Source: Blastocatellia bacterium | GTDB lineage: Bacteria > Acidobacteriota > Blastocatellia > Pyrinomonadales > Pyrinomonadaceae | Assembly: GCA_003487805.1 (NCBI GenBank) | Contig: DNNE01000199.1 | Location: 1-30,296, forward strand | Reading direction: 5' to 3' | Length of the DNA: 30,296 bases | Translations under genes and position numbers: made by a program | The notes under the pieces: model-generated | Seen by the model: only the letters and a program-made list of their open reading frames with translations | What the model was told of the DNA's origin: nothing | Database searches by the model: none | In this document: one piece after another, positions 16,333 to 24,878 of the stretch | How the letters are laid out: the number at the start of each line of letters is the position of its first letter | How positions within the stretch are numbered: position 1 is the stretch's first letter

Positions 16333-17523
16333 TCAAATGCTCACGGCGTAGGCATCGTAATCGAAAAGCGTCCGCAATAGGCGTTCAGTTAAAGCCGCAG
16401 GCACCAATGAAAGAGCCAGGCGACGTAGTCGCACCGCCCATTGGCTCTCCCATTGGCCGACGACTCCATAGATTCGCGAATATCGCCTGATAGTAGCGGT
16501 GCGCGCAAAGCGTAACGCCTCGAACTTTCGCAGAGCACCTGTGACCGAAGCAACCCCTCCTTGTTTATCTGCCGGACCGTACTTGTTTAGACAGCGAGCC
16601 AGGATCGCGGCGTCTTCGATCGCCAAACACCCGCCCTGGCCCAGGTTTGGAGTGATCGGGTGAATCGCGTCGCCAAGCAGCGTCATTGACCCTTCGCCCC
16701 ATTTTCTGGCCGGCCGTCGATCGCAGGTGACATTCCGAATTAATGCACTGGCCGGCGTGGCGCGAATCAATTCCGGGACCGGCGCCCACCAACCATCGAA
16801 GGATCGCAGCAGTTCGTCGCGATTCAATTCGTGAGCCTCGTGTTCATTCGTCTTTTTCGATCCGCTCAAATCTTTGTTGATGCTGGCCCACCAACCGATC
16901 TTACCCGAACCCAACGTTCCAATACCAAACCGTTGGCCGCGGCCATAGATCTCGTATGCGGTTCCCGGTGTGATCGATGGTGCGGGAGAGTTTACAACTC
17001 CGCGCCAGGCAACGTAGTCGTGCTCTGTCGGCGGGCCATCATTCAATAGCTGTGTACGCGCTCGCGAATGAAGACCGTCAGCGCCAATCAACGCATCGCA
17101 TTCAAATGAACGGCCATCGGCGAAGCGCGCAACGATGTCGCCAGCGCGCTGCTCATAGCTTTCAAAAACATGATCGAGATGGATCGAGTTTTCGGAGAGA
17201 GCGTTCAGCAGAACATGTTGTAGTTCAGCGCGGTGCAGCGCCATCGGAGGAAGGTCTGTTTTCGGAAATCGAAAATTGTTTAGCAGCCGGCCGTCATAGT
17301 TGAGCCAGCGTGCCTGCTCCATGATGCCGCCGTGTTGGCGAACCGCATCGGCCAGCCCAAGCTGACGCAGCACGCGCATCGCATTCGGCCACATCAGGAT
17401 GGCGGCGCCGACGTCCAGCAGCGCCGGCGCCTGTTCGAACACTTGCGGCTCAAAACCGAATTGCCTCAGCGCCAACGCGGCCGTCAGGCCGCCAATGCCG
17501 GCGCCGATTATAGCGATACGCAT
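16333..17523 (-). CDS. FAD-dependent aromatic monooxygenase-like protein
   Basis: A 396-residue member of the class A flavoprotein monooxygenase family (salicylate/para-hydroxybenzoate hydroxylase-like), which uses NAD(P)H, FAD and O2 to hydroxylate a ring substrate. The N-terminal Rossmann motif is MRIAIIGAGIGGLTAALAL, the second dinucleotide motif is DALIGADGLHSRAR, and the FAD-ribityl motif is LLGDAIHPITPNLGQGG. The start at ATG 17523 places the first beta strand at the terminus as usual; an upstream GTG at 17544 would add seven residues with no better ribosome site. The substrate is not predictable. The stop is 14 bases from the stop of the PASTA gene on the other strand. Confidence 0.9.
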   Translation of the reverse strand: MRIAIIGAGIGGLTAALALRQFGFEPQVFEQAPALLDVGAAILMWPNAMRVLRQLGLADAVRQHGGIMEQARWLNYDGRLLNNFRFPKTDLPPMALHRAELQHVLLNALSENSIHLDHVFESYEQRAGDIVARFADGRSFECDALIGADGLHSRARTQLLNDGPPTEHDYVAWRGVVNSPAPSITPGTAYEIYGRGQRFGIGTLGSGKIGWWASINKDLSGSKKTNEHEAHELNRDELLRSFDGWWAPVPELIRATPASALIRNVTCDRRPARKWGEGSMTLLGDAIHPITPNLGQGGCLAIEDAAILARCLNKYGPADKQGGVASVTGALRKFEALRFARTATIRRYSRIYGVVGQWESQWAVRLRRLALSLVPAALTERLLRTLFDYDAYAVSI

Positions 17524-17590
17524 CAGTTCGGAGTTGCTTCGCACAAAAAAGCCAAGTGGCGAGTCAGGGGATTGATTGGATAAGCGGCCG

Positions 17591-17723
17591 CGTTACAGAA
17601 CCGCGGGCGGTAGCGAGCGGGATCAGGGCGCAACCTGGCCATCCCGCTACACATGCAGAACTCTGAACTTGATTCGGAACGTTGAGTCCTGATCCGCTCG
17701 CTACCGCTCGCGGTTCGGTAACG
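17591..17723. repeat. Long imperfect palindrome (ACCGCG-GCGGTAGCGAGCG family)
   Basis: The left arm 17591-17627 and right arm 17688-17723 are inverted copies differing by two substitutions and one extra base, separated by 60 bases. The core is GCGGTAGCGAGCG. The element sits downstream of the M14 peptidase and upstream of the monooxygenase. A single related arm occurs at 20940-20964, upstream of the same peptidase. Confidence 0.85.
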
Positions 17724-17789
17724 TTTTCTCGCGTTCAGATCGGGAGACAGGACGCCTTTATGCGCAAAGCCGTTCGGTTCGCGCTCAGT

Positions 17790-20700
17790 TCACTTCTCGT
17801 CCAGCTTTCGACTCGCGTTCAAATTATCGAAGTTGAGAATCGTGTTGAAGACCAGCGAATAACTTCCCGCAGTCTGTCCACGCCAGAACGGATTCAGCGA
17901 GAACAGGATGACGTGACCACGCTCGAACGGCGAATCGATTACCGCCGCGTGCTGCGCAATCTCGTCGCCGCCGTCGAGCAATCCCGAAACCAGGAGTTCA
18001 TTTGCATTGCCCCAACGCAGGATAACTCGCGGCCTTTGCGCGGGTGGAATCAGGCCCCCGAGATTGCGGCGCTGCTCTTCATTGATTGGCGCAGCTTCCC
18101 AAATCTCGCTTGATGGTGGTTGCTCAGGAACTTCTGCCGGCGGCCGTCCCTGAACTATATCCGGATCATCGACTGTGCCGCGGCCGGTCGCGCGTTGTGC
18201 GCCTCCGCCTCCGCCGCGACGTCCACCGCCCCCGCCACCGGCGACGTTGCTGACGTTGAAGATTGGGCCATTGAAACAGTAGACGGAAAGCGAATCGCCA
18301 TAGCCGTACGCGATCGGACTGGTTGAATCGACGAATCTGGTGCGCAGCACATCGCCGATTGCGCGCAGCCGCGTCGCGCGCTGAATTGAAACACCGGGCG
18401 TGAAGCCCATTGAGACGGCAAAATCCGCCGACTCGTCAGAGCCGACGTACACGCCGCCGTTCTTCACGAAGTTTTGCAGGTTCACGAGTCCCGTCCATCC
18501 AAGTCCGGGACGCATGTCGTCAGTCGAAGCAAAGCCCCCGAGGTTCGGCGTCAGATCAGTTTTCTTCCACGGCAGAGGATTGCCGTACATCGGCCGGCCC
18601 TGAATGACTGCGTTTGCGTTGCCACCGCCCGGGGCGAAGACAATCACGTCGTACCTTTTGTTAAGGTCAGCTTCTTTTGCCACATCCTGCGTGCTGATGT
18701 AGTCATAGGGAATGCCCATCTGATCGAAAGCGAGTCGCCACCATCCTTCATCCTGCGTGTTCAACCACGTGTGCATGATCGCGACGCGCGCAGCTTTGAC
18801 GGGATGAGTCTTTATTGTGTCTGGAAGTTGAGACAGGGCATAGGCTTGCAGCCCGAGTTCTGACGTCACTCGATTAAGTTCTTCCGTCGACACGCCGCCA
18901 ATAATGAAAGAACCACGATTGAACTTTTTGCCGCCCTCTGCAAAAGGTTCTTCCGCCGCCGCGAAAGATGCTTTCCGTAATCGATAGCGCAAGGTGATTA
19001 GAGCGTTATCAGCGTTGTTATTGACGGCGAAGATTGATCCGGTGCCGCTGACCCCGCCGGGCGAATGCACATCGCCCGTGACCCGTTCCATTGAGGCGGA
19101 GAGAACCTTGACGTCGGTAACGCGCACAACCTGGACGTTGCCGAGCTCGCCGAACGTCCAACCCGTGTCGTCATACACGCTCTGCTGCGGATCGCGCGGA
19201 CTCCAGTACTGATAATCAAGCAGCGCGTCGGCAATGCGGCTGTAAGGCTGGTCCATGCGCACGATGTAACTACCCGCGGGAAAAGTGCGCTGTTCCGTGT
19301 CCGGGGTTTTCGCCGGCGATGCGGTCGCGGCCGCGTTGTTGTTTCCACCGCGAGGGCCGCCACCGGTTCGTGGCGCGGCTTTCTTTTTCATCGTGACGGT
19401 GAACGGAGCCGTGGCGCGATGAATTTCGCACGCCTGGCCTTGCAGGACTCGTAGCAAGTTTGCCTGGTTGCCTAAACGCGGATCGTCCCCGGGGAAAACG
19501 TAAGCCGCCGGCCCTTCGTTCTTCGGCTTTTCGATCGAACGCTTCGACTTCAGATAAAAGTTCTTGAGAAACAGCTTGCTGTTCTTGTTGAAATAATCGA
19601 GCGAGACCAAAAGCGCGGTCTCTTCATAGTTGTTGTTGTTGCGCTGCGACCATTTCGTGCGCGGCAGCGGTGGATTCTGTTTGTACCAGGTGCGTTGATA
19701 TTCGTCCGGCGAAACCGTCCGTGTCAGAGTGTCAGCGCCGCCATTGCCAAACGTTTCATACAAACGGCTGATGCCGTTGTGCGTCGCCGCGATGAACATC
19801 AAATAGCCGGGCGACCAGGTGTCGAACGTCCCGTGCGTGAAGACGCCGGGCATGCCGAACTTGGTCATCTCGGAAACGTTCTTCCAACCGATCATCTGCC
19901 ACTCGTCAGTGAGAATCGGATCGAGCCAGGCATTGTACGGGCCATCGCCTACGGTATTGTCGTAGAGATACGGAACGGATTCATGCAGGTCGTGCAGCAC
20001 CTGCGCCTTCCAGCCGACGTAGGTATTCAACACATTGCGCGTCAACTTCAGAGACAAACCCATCGCATCCCGATTGTTGTCGTGCGCCACATAATGGCCC
20101 CAATAAATGAGGTTTGGATAATTCTCGTTCGGATGGGCCAGATGCCATTTGTAAATGTCGACCATCCGATCGCGGCCATCGACTTCGACCACGGGAGTGA
20201 TGAGCGTGACCATGTTGTCGCGGATTGATTTGATGTAGGGACTGTCGTCGACGGCGAGACGATAAGCCAGTTCCATCAACGCCGTCGGCGCGCCGGTTTC
20301 GGTCGAATGGATCGTTCCGGTAATGTAGTAAATTGGAAACGACTGGTCGACTAATCGATCGGCTTCGGCATCATCCATGTTAATCGTGCGGGGATCGCCC
20401 AGCTTCGCGAGTCGCGCACGATTTTCATCGAGCTTTGCCATCAAAGATTCGGATGCCACCGCCACCGCGATCATCTCGCGGCCTTCTTCGGTAGTGCCAA
20501 TCGAAAAAACTTTCACGCGCGGAGTGGCTTTCTCGAGCATGCGCATGTACTTGTAGACATCTTCGGCATAAGGCAGTTTGCCTGGCGCGCCGGCGACGTC
20601 TCCGATCACGGATTGCGGTGTCGGCACCTTAGGCGACGCGGGCAGGTAATCGGTCAGCGGCGAGTTGAAAAACTTTTCGGTCGTATACTCGGCAATCTTT

Positions 20701-20831
20701 TTCGTGTACTCCTGATCGACCGGCTGACTGGTATCACGGCTATATCCGTTCTGTGCGTGCACTGACAATGCCGTGGCGCTTAGCAGAAAAGCGCCCGCGA
20801 AAAAGACACTGCTGATCCGATTGAGATTCAT
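17790..20831 (-). CDS. Secreted M14-family zinc carboxypeptidase-like protein
   Basis: A 1013-residue exported metallopeptidase. The signal peptide spans about residues 1-26 and ends in VHA. The M14 zinc site is seen as His175 and Glu178 in TIHSTETG, with the third ligand probably in VLHDLHES (His280 or His283). Typical M14 context follows (PVVEVDGRDR). A C-terminal portion from about residue 660 (VAIMHTWLNTQDEGWWRLAF, YDVIVFAPGG, GGVYVGSDESADFA) resembles the glutamine-amidotransferase-like fold often appended to these large peptidases. Near residues 860-885 is a low-complexity Gly/Arg run. The start is ATG 20831 with AAGGAG five bases upstream. It is much longer than classical carboxypeptidases but normal for the secreted acidobacterial type. 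The substrate is unknown. Confidence 0.9.
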   Translation of the reverse strand: MNLNRISSVFFAGAFLLSATALSVHAQNGYSRDTSQPVDQEYTKKIAEYTTEKFFNSPLTDYLPASPKVPTPQSVIGDVAGAPGKLPYAEDVYKYMRMLEKATPRVKVFSIGTTEEGREMIAVAVASESLMAKLDENRARLAKLGDPRTINMDDAEADRLVDQSFPIYYITGTIHSTETGAPTALMELAYRLAVDDSPYIKSIRDNMVTLITPVVEVDGRDRMVDIYKWHLAHPNENYPNLIYWGHYVAHDNNRDAMGLSLKLTRNVLNTYVGWKAQVLHDLHESVPYLYDNTVGDGPYNAWLDPILTDEWQMIGWKNVSEMTKFGMPGVFTHGTFDTWSPGYLMFIAATHNGISRLYETFGNGGADTLTRTVSPDEYQRTWYKQNPPLPRTKWSQRNNNNYEETALLVSLDYFNKNSKLFLKNFYLKSKRSIEKPKNEGPAAYVFPGDDPRLGNQANLLRVLQGQACEIHRATAPFTVTMKKKAAPRTGGGPRGGNNNAAATASPAKTPDTEQRTFPAGSYIVRMDQPYSRIADALLDYQYWSPRDPQQSVYDDTGWTFGELGNVQVVRVTDVKVLSASMERVTGDVHSPGGVSGTGSIFAVNNNADNALITLRYRLRKASFAAAEEPFAEGGKKFNRGSFIIGGVSTEELNRVTSELGLQAYALSQLPDTIKTHPVKAARVAIMHTWLNTQDEGWWRLAFDQMGIPYDYISTQDVAKEADLNKRYDVIVFAPGGGNANAVIQGRPMYGNPLPWKKTDLTPNLGGFASTDDMRPGLGWTGLVNLQNFVKNGGVYVGSDESADFAVSMGFTPGVSIQRATRLRAIGDVLRTRFVDSTSPIAYGYGDSLSVYCFNGPIFNVSNVAGGGGGGRRGGGGGAQRATGRGTVDDPDIVQGRPPAEVPEQPPSSEIWEAAPINEEQRRNLGGLIPPAQRPRVILRWGNANELLVSGLLDGGDEIAQHAAVIDSPFERGHVILFSLNPFWRGQTAGSYSLVFNTILNFDNLNASRKLDEK

Positions 20832-20939
20832 GTGGACTCCTTGAAAGTTGATCGCATGAAAACCGATTCGACGATCTTAGATCGATTAATAGAGAAGAAG
20901 ATGCTTTTAAGCTAAACGCGAAAGTAAGTCAATGGCGCT

Positions 20940-20964
20940 GTTACAGAACCGCGAGCGATAGCGA
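20940..20964. repeat. Single arm of the GCGGTAGCGAGCG repeat
   Basis: Twenty-five bases beginning GTTACAGAACCGCG match the left arm of the palindrome at 17591 with two substitutions. With that element it brackets the M14 peptidase gene on both sides. No second arm follows here. Confidence 0.7.
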
Positions 20965-20996
20965 CGTTTGGTGTTGTCTGTCACCGTGGCAAGATC

Positions 20997-21054
20997 GATC
21001 CACGAAATCACACGAAATCGGCACAAAAAAACGTTTCGTGTGGGTTCGTGGATC
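20997..21054. repeat. Imperfect stem-loop, GATCCACGAA family
   Basis: The arms 20997-21017 and 21034-21054 (21 bases each) pair except for two positions, leaving a 16-base A-rich loop. The right arm merges into the 34-nt dispersed repeat. A weaker related stem occurs around 26158-26212. Confidence 0.75.
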
Positions 21055-21070
21055 GTCTTACCTCGCATGG
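21037..21070. repeat. 34-nt dispersed repeat, left copy
   Basis: It begins CGTGTGGGTTCGTGG and ends TTACCTCGCATGG. The reverse complement of 26141-26174 matches it at 33 of 34 bases. The two copies therefore face each other in inverted orientation about 5.1 kb apart, enclosing the molybdoenzyme-to-DHp gene group. Confidence 0.9.
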
Positions 21071-21153
21071 GGGAGCTCCAGAGGGCCCCACCCTTTCATT
21101 CCCTTTTTGAAAAATGATGAACGAGTTCTAAGATTAACCTTCACAGGATCGTC

Positions 21154-23484
21154 GTGGCTCAACGAAATCGCCCAATATCAACTGAAGGACCGAACGGCTC
21201 TGGCGCGGCTGCGCAGCCTCCGCTTGAATCAACCCCTCCCGATGTCAAACCCATCAGCAAAGTCGCAGGCGGCGTGAGGGCGGCGTCAGTAGCTACGCAG
21301 TTTGCCTGGGGCGAAATGGGTGTGGTGCGCGGCACGCGCGCGCTGTTGCAACTCAATCAAAAAAACGGAATCGATTGTCCCGGTTGCGCCTGGCCTGAGC
21401 CTGACGGCGAGCGTTCGCATTTCGAATTTTGTGAGGAAGGCGCGAAGCACGTTGCTGACGAAGCGACGAGGAAGCGAGCCTCGCCTGAGTTCTTTGCGAA
21501 GTGGAGCGTCGCGGATCTTTCGCAGCAATCGGATCTTTGGCTCAATCAACAGGGACGCATCACGCACCCGATGGTCTTGCGTGAAGGCGCGGCGCACTAC
21601 GAAGCTATTGATTGGAAAGACGCGTTTGCGCTTATCGCGAGCGAGTTGAATTCTCTCGCATCGCCCGACGAAGCGATTTTCTACACCTCCGGCCGCGCCA
21701 GCAACGAAGCTGCATTTCTTTATCAACTTTTCGTAAGACAGTTTGGAACCAACAATTTGCCTGACTGCTCAAACATGTGCCACGAATCGAGCGGCACGGG
21801 CATGAAGGAAACGCTGGGCTTCGGCAAAGGCACCGTGACGCTGGAAGATTTCAGTCTGTGTGATGCGATTTTTGTGATTGGTCAGAATCCCGGCACGAAT
21901 CATCCGCGCATGTTGACGACGCTGCTGGAAGCGAAACGGCGCGGTTGTAAGATCGTGCATATCAATCCGCTGCCAGAGACGGGGACGACGCGATTCAAAC
22001 ATCCGCAGGAATTTTGGACCTGGCTCGGTGCGGGAAACCAGCTCGCTGATCTTTTCTTACAGGTGCGGATCAACGGCGACGTAGCTTTGCTCAAGGGGTT
22101 GATGAAGGAAGTGCTGGATGCGGAAGAGCGTCGACCCGGCACGGTTCTGGATCATGAATTCATTAACACCCACACGACCGGCTTCGAAGAATTCAAAGCT
22201 GGGTTGCATCAAGTCCATCTCGGCGACATCATCGAGCAATCCGGAATCAAGAAGACGCAGCTCGAAGATGCGGCGCGCATCTTTATTGAATCCGAACGCA
22301 TCATCTTCTGTTGGGCCATGGGCCTGACTCAGCATAAGAACGCGGTCGCGAACATCCAGGAGATCGTGAATCTGATGATGCTGCGCGGCCAACTCGGCAA
22401 GCCGGGCAGTGGGTTGTGTCCGGTGCGCGGGCACAGCAACGTGCAGGGTGATCGCACGATGGGAATTTGGGAGCAGCCTACCTCTCAATTCCTCGACAGC
22501 CTGGAAAAGGAATTTGGGTTTAGGCCGCCACGGCATCATGGATTCGATACGGTCCATGCGATTCAGGCGATGCACGAGGGAAACGCGAAAGTCTTTTTTG
22601 CCTTGGGCGGGAATTTTCTTTCCGCGACGCCTGACACTGAATACACGGCTGAGGCTTTGCGACGTTGTCGTTTGACGGTTCACGTTTCGACAAAACTTAA
22701 TCGCGCGCATTTGATTACCGGCCAGCAAGGATTAATCTTGCCGTGTCTCGGGCGCACTGAAGTCGATCAGCAGTCGAGTGGCCCACAGCTTCTGACGACT
22801 GAAAACTCGATGGCCGTTGTTGAATCCTGGCAAGGGCGTCTGGCTCCCGCTTCAGATAAATTGATGAGTGAGCCGGCGATAGTAGCGGGACTGGCGAAAG
22901 TTGTGCTCGGAAATCGATCGAGCGTTGATTGGGACGGTTTGGTCTCGGATTACGGTCGCATTCGCAGTTGCATCGAACACGTTGTGCCGGGTTTTGAAAA
23001 CTACAACGCCCGGGTGCGTGAACCGGGTGGGTTTTATCTTCCCAATCCGATTCGCGATAGGAAATTCAACACGAAAGACGGGAAGGCGCATTTCACGGTT
23101 CATCCTTTGACGCAAATCGATTTGCAGCCGGGAGAATTCCTGATGATGACGATGCGCAGTCACGATCAATTCAATACGACGATCTATGGGCTGGACGATC
23201 GGTATCGCGGTATTCGCAACGGACGCCGCGTGGTCTTTCTCAATGCCGATGACATTCGTTTGAGCGGCTTTGAAGCCGGCGCGGCCGTCGATCTGATTAG
23301 CCGCTATGAAGGCCAGGAACGAATTGCGCGGCACTTCACGATTGTGCCGTATAGCATTCCGCGTCGGTGTGCGGCGACATATTTTCCTGAGACGAACGTT
23401 TTGGTGCCGGTTAAGTATTTTGCCGATAAGAGTCACACCCCGGCATCGAAGTCAGTGGTGATAAGTATTAGACCGGCAGATTGA
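21154..23484 (+). CDS. Molybdopterin oxidoreductase, FdhF/YdeP family
   Basis: A 776-residue molybdenum enzyme related to formate dehydrogenase alpha subunits, in the YdeP subgroup (YdeP is linked to acid resistance in E. coli, though its reaction is unsettled). The YdeP-type cysteine segment is GIDCPGCAWP with Cys75 and Cys78, plus Cys93 in EFCEEGAKH; the classic four-cysteine iron-sulfur motif of formate dehydrogenase is not seen. The active-site region is LPDCSNMCHESSGTG, with Cys205, Cys209 and His210. Cofactor-binding landmarks include FVIGQNPGTNHPRM and the C-terminal MTMRSHDQFNTTIYG. The GTG start at 21154 follows AGGA by five bases. It is followed by msrC after a 28-base spacer made of tandem octamers. 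A P-loop protein downstream may relate to its cofactor, which is inference. Confidence 0.92.
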   Translation: MAQRNRPISTEGPNGSGAAAQPPLESTPPDVKPISKVAGGVRAASVATQFAWGEMGVVRGTRALLQLNQKNGIDCPGCAWPEPDGERSHFEFCEEGAKHVADEATRKRASPEFFAKWSVADLSQQSDLWLNQQGRITHPMVLREGAAHYEAIDWKDAFALIASELNSLASPDEAIFYTSGRASNEAAFLYQLFVRQFGTNNLPDCSNMCHESSGTGMKETLGFGKGTVTLEDFSLCDAIFVIGQNPGTNHPRMLTTLLEAKRRGCKIVHINPLPETGTTRFKHPQEFWTWLGAGNQLADLFLQVRINGDVALLKGLMKEVLDAEERRPGTVLDHEFINTHTTGFEEFKAGLHQVHLGDIIEQSGIKKTQLEDAARIFIESERIIFCWAMGLTQHKNAVANIQEIVNLMMLRGQLGKPGSGLCPVRGHSNVQGDRTMGIWEQPTSQFLDSLEKEFGFRPPRHHGFDTVHAIQAMHEGNAKVFFALGGNFLSATPDTEYTAEALRRCRLTVHVSTKLNRAHLITGQQGLILPCLGRTEVDQQSSGPQLLTTENSMAVVESWQGRLAPASDKLMSEPAIVAGLAKVVLGNRSSVDWDGLVSDYGRIRSCIEHVVPGFENYNARVREPGGFYLPNPIRDRKFNTKDGKAHFTVHPLTQIDLQPGEFLMMTMRSHDQFNTTIYGLDDRYRGIRNGRRVVFLNADDIRLSGFEAGAAVDLISRYEGQERIARHFTIVPYSIPRRCAATYFPETNVLVPVKYFADKSHTPASKSVVISIRPAD

Positions 23485-23515
23485 TCCATTGACCCATTGG
23501 TCCATTGATTCAATG
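23484..23515. repeat. Four tandem octamers filling the ydeP-like/msrC spacer
   Basis: The units ATCCATTG, ACCCATTG, GTCCATTG and ATTCAATG run head to tail without gaps. The first begins on the last base of the upstream stop codon and the last ends in the ATG of msrC, so the whole spacer is repeat sequence and no ordinary Shine-Dalgarno is present. Confidence 0.75.
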
Positions 23516-23983
23516 AACCAATCCAAATCGAAAATCGATCTATACGATCAGCTCGCAGCGCAGCTCTCGAGTCTGCTCGCCGGGGAACGCGATCTGATCG
23601 CCAACGCGGCGAATTTCTCGTCGCTCATTTTTCATGCGCTGCCCGATTTGAATTGGGCCGGGTTCTATTTCGCAAAGGACGACGAACTCGTGCTGGGACC
23701 CTTTCAAGGTCAGCCGGCGTGCGTCCGCATCCGTGTGGGCCAGGGTGTCTGCGGCGCGGGTGCGTCGAAGTGTGAGACTGTTATTGTGCCAAACGTGCAC
23801 GAGTTCCCGGGTCACATCGCCTGCGACAGTGCCTCGAACTCGGAAATAGTTGTACCTTTAATGAAAGGTGAACGATTGATAGGCGTGTTGGATCTCGACA
23901 GTCCATTAATCGGAAGGTTTGATGCTGACGATGCTGATGGACTCGAAAGACTAGCTGGAATCTTGATCGAAGTCAGTGGTTAG
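23513..23983 (+). CDS. msrC: Free methionine-(R)-sulfoxide reductase, GAF type
   Basis: Reduces free methionine-(R)-sulfoxide in the cytosol using thioredoxin-type reductants, as part of oxidative damage repair. The 156-residue protein is a single GAF domain. The three family cysteines are present: Cys70 in GQPAC, Cys80 in GVCG and Cys104 in HIAC, with the conserved surroundings GPFQGQPAC, PGHIACD and SEIVVPL. I start it at ATG 23513; the longer frame from 23489 would translate the tandem octamer repeat. It sits directly behind the molybdoenzyme gene and before a repeat-rich spacer. Association with a molybdoenzyme and a pirin suggests a redox-stress theme, though this is inference. Confidence 0.93.
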   Translation: MNQSKSKIDLYDQLAAQLSSLLAGERDLIANAANFSSLIFHALPDLNWAGFYFAKDDELVLGPFQGQPACVRIRVGQGVCGAGASKCETVIVPNVHEFPGHIACDSASNSEIVVPLMKGERLIGVLDLDSPLIGRFDADDADGLERLAGILIEVSG

Positions 23984-23985
23984 TT

Positions 23986-24125
23986 CGCTCCGGAGGAGCG
24001 AAATGTTTATAGAAAGCAGCGCCAACGTTTTTTCGTGGAGCTCTGGAGGAGCGAAATATCTGATAGCCGGTGTCGCTCCTAATGGAGCTGAGTATTAATG
24101 TTATCCAGCGGCTATAAACATTTCG
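23986..24125. repeat. Nested palindrome after msrC
   Basis: The outer arms CGAAATGTTTATAG (23999-24012) and CTATAAACATTTCG (24112-24125) are perfect inverted copies. The left side opens with the hairpin CGCTCC-GGA-GGAGCG (23986-24000), three bases after the msrC stop. Inside are a second, related GGAGGAGCGAAAT unit (about 24045-24057) and the hairpin GCTCC-TAAT-GGAGC (24075-24088). The element reaches into the longest possible reading of the next gene. Confidence 0.8.
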
Positions 24126-24166
24126 GCCCTAACGGGACGGCGTATACGGATTCGGCGGAACTCATC

Positions 24167-24826
24167 GTGACAACACCCATCATCGTGGCCATCAGCGGAT
24201 TGTCGTCTAACACCGGCAAGACAACGCTCGCCTGCGAATTGATCCAACGCCTGCCGGGTTGGGAAGCGATTAAATTGACGCGCGGTCACTATCGCTCGTG
24301 CGGCAAGGATCCGAACGGCTGCTGTGTAAGCGATTTGCTGTCTGACGAGCCGTTGATTCGATCGGGGCGCGAAGCAAATTACGAAAAAGGTAAAGACACC
24401 GGGCGTTTCTGGGATGCGGGCGCCGCGAATGTGCATTGGGTGATCGTCGGTGAAGAGCAGGTTGAGGAAGGAATCAACCGCGCGTTGTTGCGAGTCAAAT
24501 CGGCAGGAGTGATCGTCGAAGGCAACAGTTTTCTTGAATACATCAAGGCCGACTTTGCGATCACCTGCGCGCGCGCGGGCGAGAACAAGATGAAGACCTC
24601 GGCGCGCAAAACGCTGGCGAAGGCCGATGCGCTTTTTCTTTCGACGGTTGATGATTCAGATCGAGCCAGCGCGATTGAATCATTTGAGAAATGGCGCCGG
24701 GGCCTGGCGGTTCATCTCGATGTCGATTGCATTCCTATGTTCACGCGTCAGGAGATTTCGAATTTGATCGATTCTATTTTCGAAAATCTTTCTGTCTTCT
24801 CTGTGCCCTCTGTGGTTAATGTTTGA
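24167..24826 (+). CDS. P-loop NTPase, MobB-like in outline, function unassigned
   Basis: The protein has a clear Walker A loop, GLSSNTGKTT (residues 11-20 from GTG 24167), followed by WEAIKLTRGHYRSCGKDPNGCC, VIVEGNSFLEY and DFAITCARAGENK. The P-loop near the N-terminus and a following IKL strand recall MobB and related small GTPases that handle molybdenum cofactor, but the cysteine segment CGKDPNGCC is not part of MobB as I know it. The frame is open from ATG 24098, but its first 10 or so codons lie in the palindromic repeat, so I prefer GTG 24167 (219 residues). The last residues (SVFSVPSVVNV) are encoded by another repeat-like stretch. Placement behind a molybdoenzyme gene makes a cofactor role worth testing, not established. 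Confidence 0.72.
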   Translation: MTTPIIVAISGLSSNTGKTTLACELIQRLPGWEAIKLTRGHYRSCGKDPNGCCVSDLLSDEPLIRSGREANYEKGKDTGRFWDAGAANVHWVIVGEEQVEEGINRALLRVKSAGVIVEGNSFLEYIKADFAITCARAGENKMKTSARKTLAKADALFLSTVDDSDRASAIESFEKWRRGLAVHLDVDCIPMFTRQEISNLIDSIFENLSVFSVPSVVNV

Positions 24827-24870
24827 TCTGCAGGCTGGAAGCCTGCGCACCGCCGGCAAGGATGCCGGCG
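24787..24870. repeat. Repeat with two hairpins overlapping the NTPase gene end
   Basis: A pyrimidine-rich stretch (TCTGTCTTCTCTGTGCCC) forms the last NTPase codons. It is followed by the hairpins CAGGCT-GGA-AGCCTG (24831-24845) and CGCCGGCA-AGGA-TGCCGGCG (24851-24870). The second ends eight bases before the pirin ATG. Confidence 0.7.
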
Positions 24871-24878
24871 CTCCAATT

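Larger units (their letters stand above)
20832..21153. other. Repeat-bearing divergent spacer between M14 peptidase and molybdoenzyme genes
   Basis: A 322-base gap with no convincing gene. From left to right it holds the peptidase ribosome site, a single arm of the GCGGTAGCGA repeat (20940-20964), an imperfect stem-loop 20997-21054, and the left copy of the 34-nt dispersed repeat (21037-21070). The remaining 80 bases before the GTG start at 21154 contain GGGCCCC and an AGGA that may serve as the ribosome site. Confidence 0.6.

Noticed and set aside
19695..20228. A 177-codon open frame antisense to the M14 peptidase
   Set aside because: It lies wholly within a well-supported gene on the other strand, has no ribosome site and shows no recognisable domain; it follows from the codon bias of the real gene.
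22057..22728. A 223-codon open frame antisense to the molybdoenzyme
   Set aside because: It is fully covered by the YdeP-like gene with conserved motifs on the plus strand, and has no domain or ribosome site of its own.
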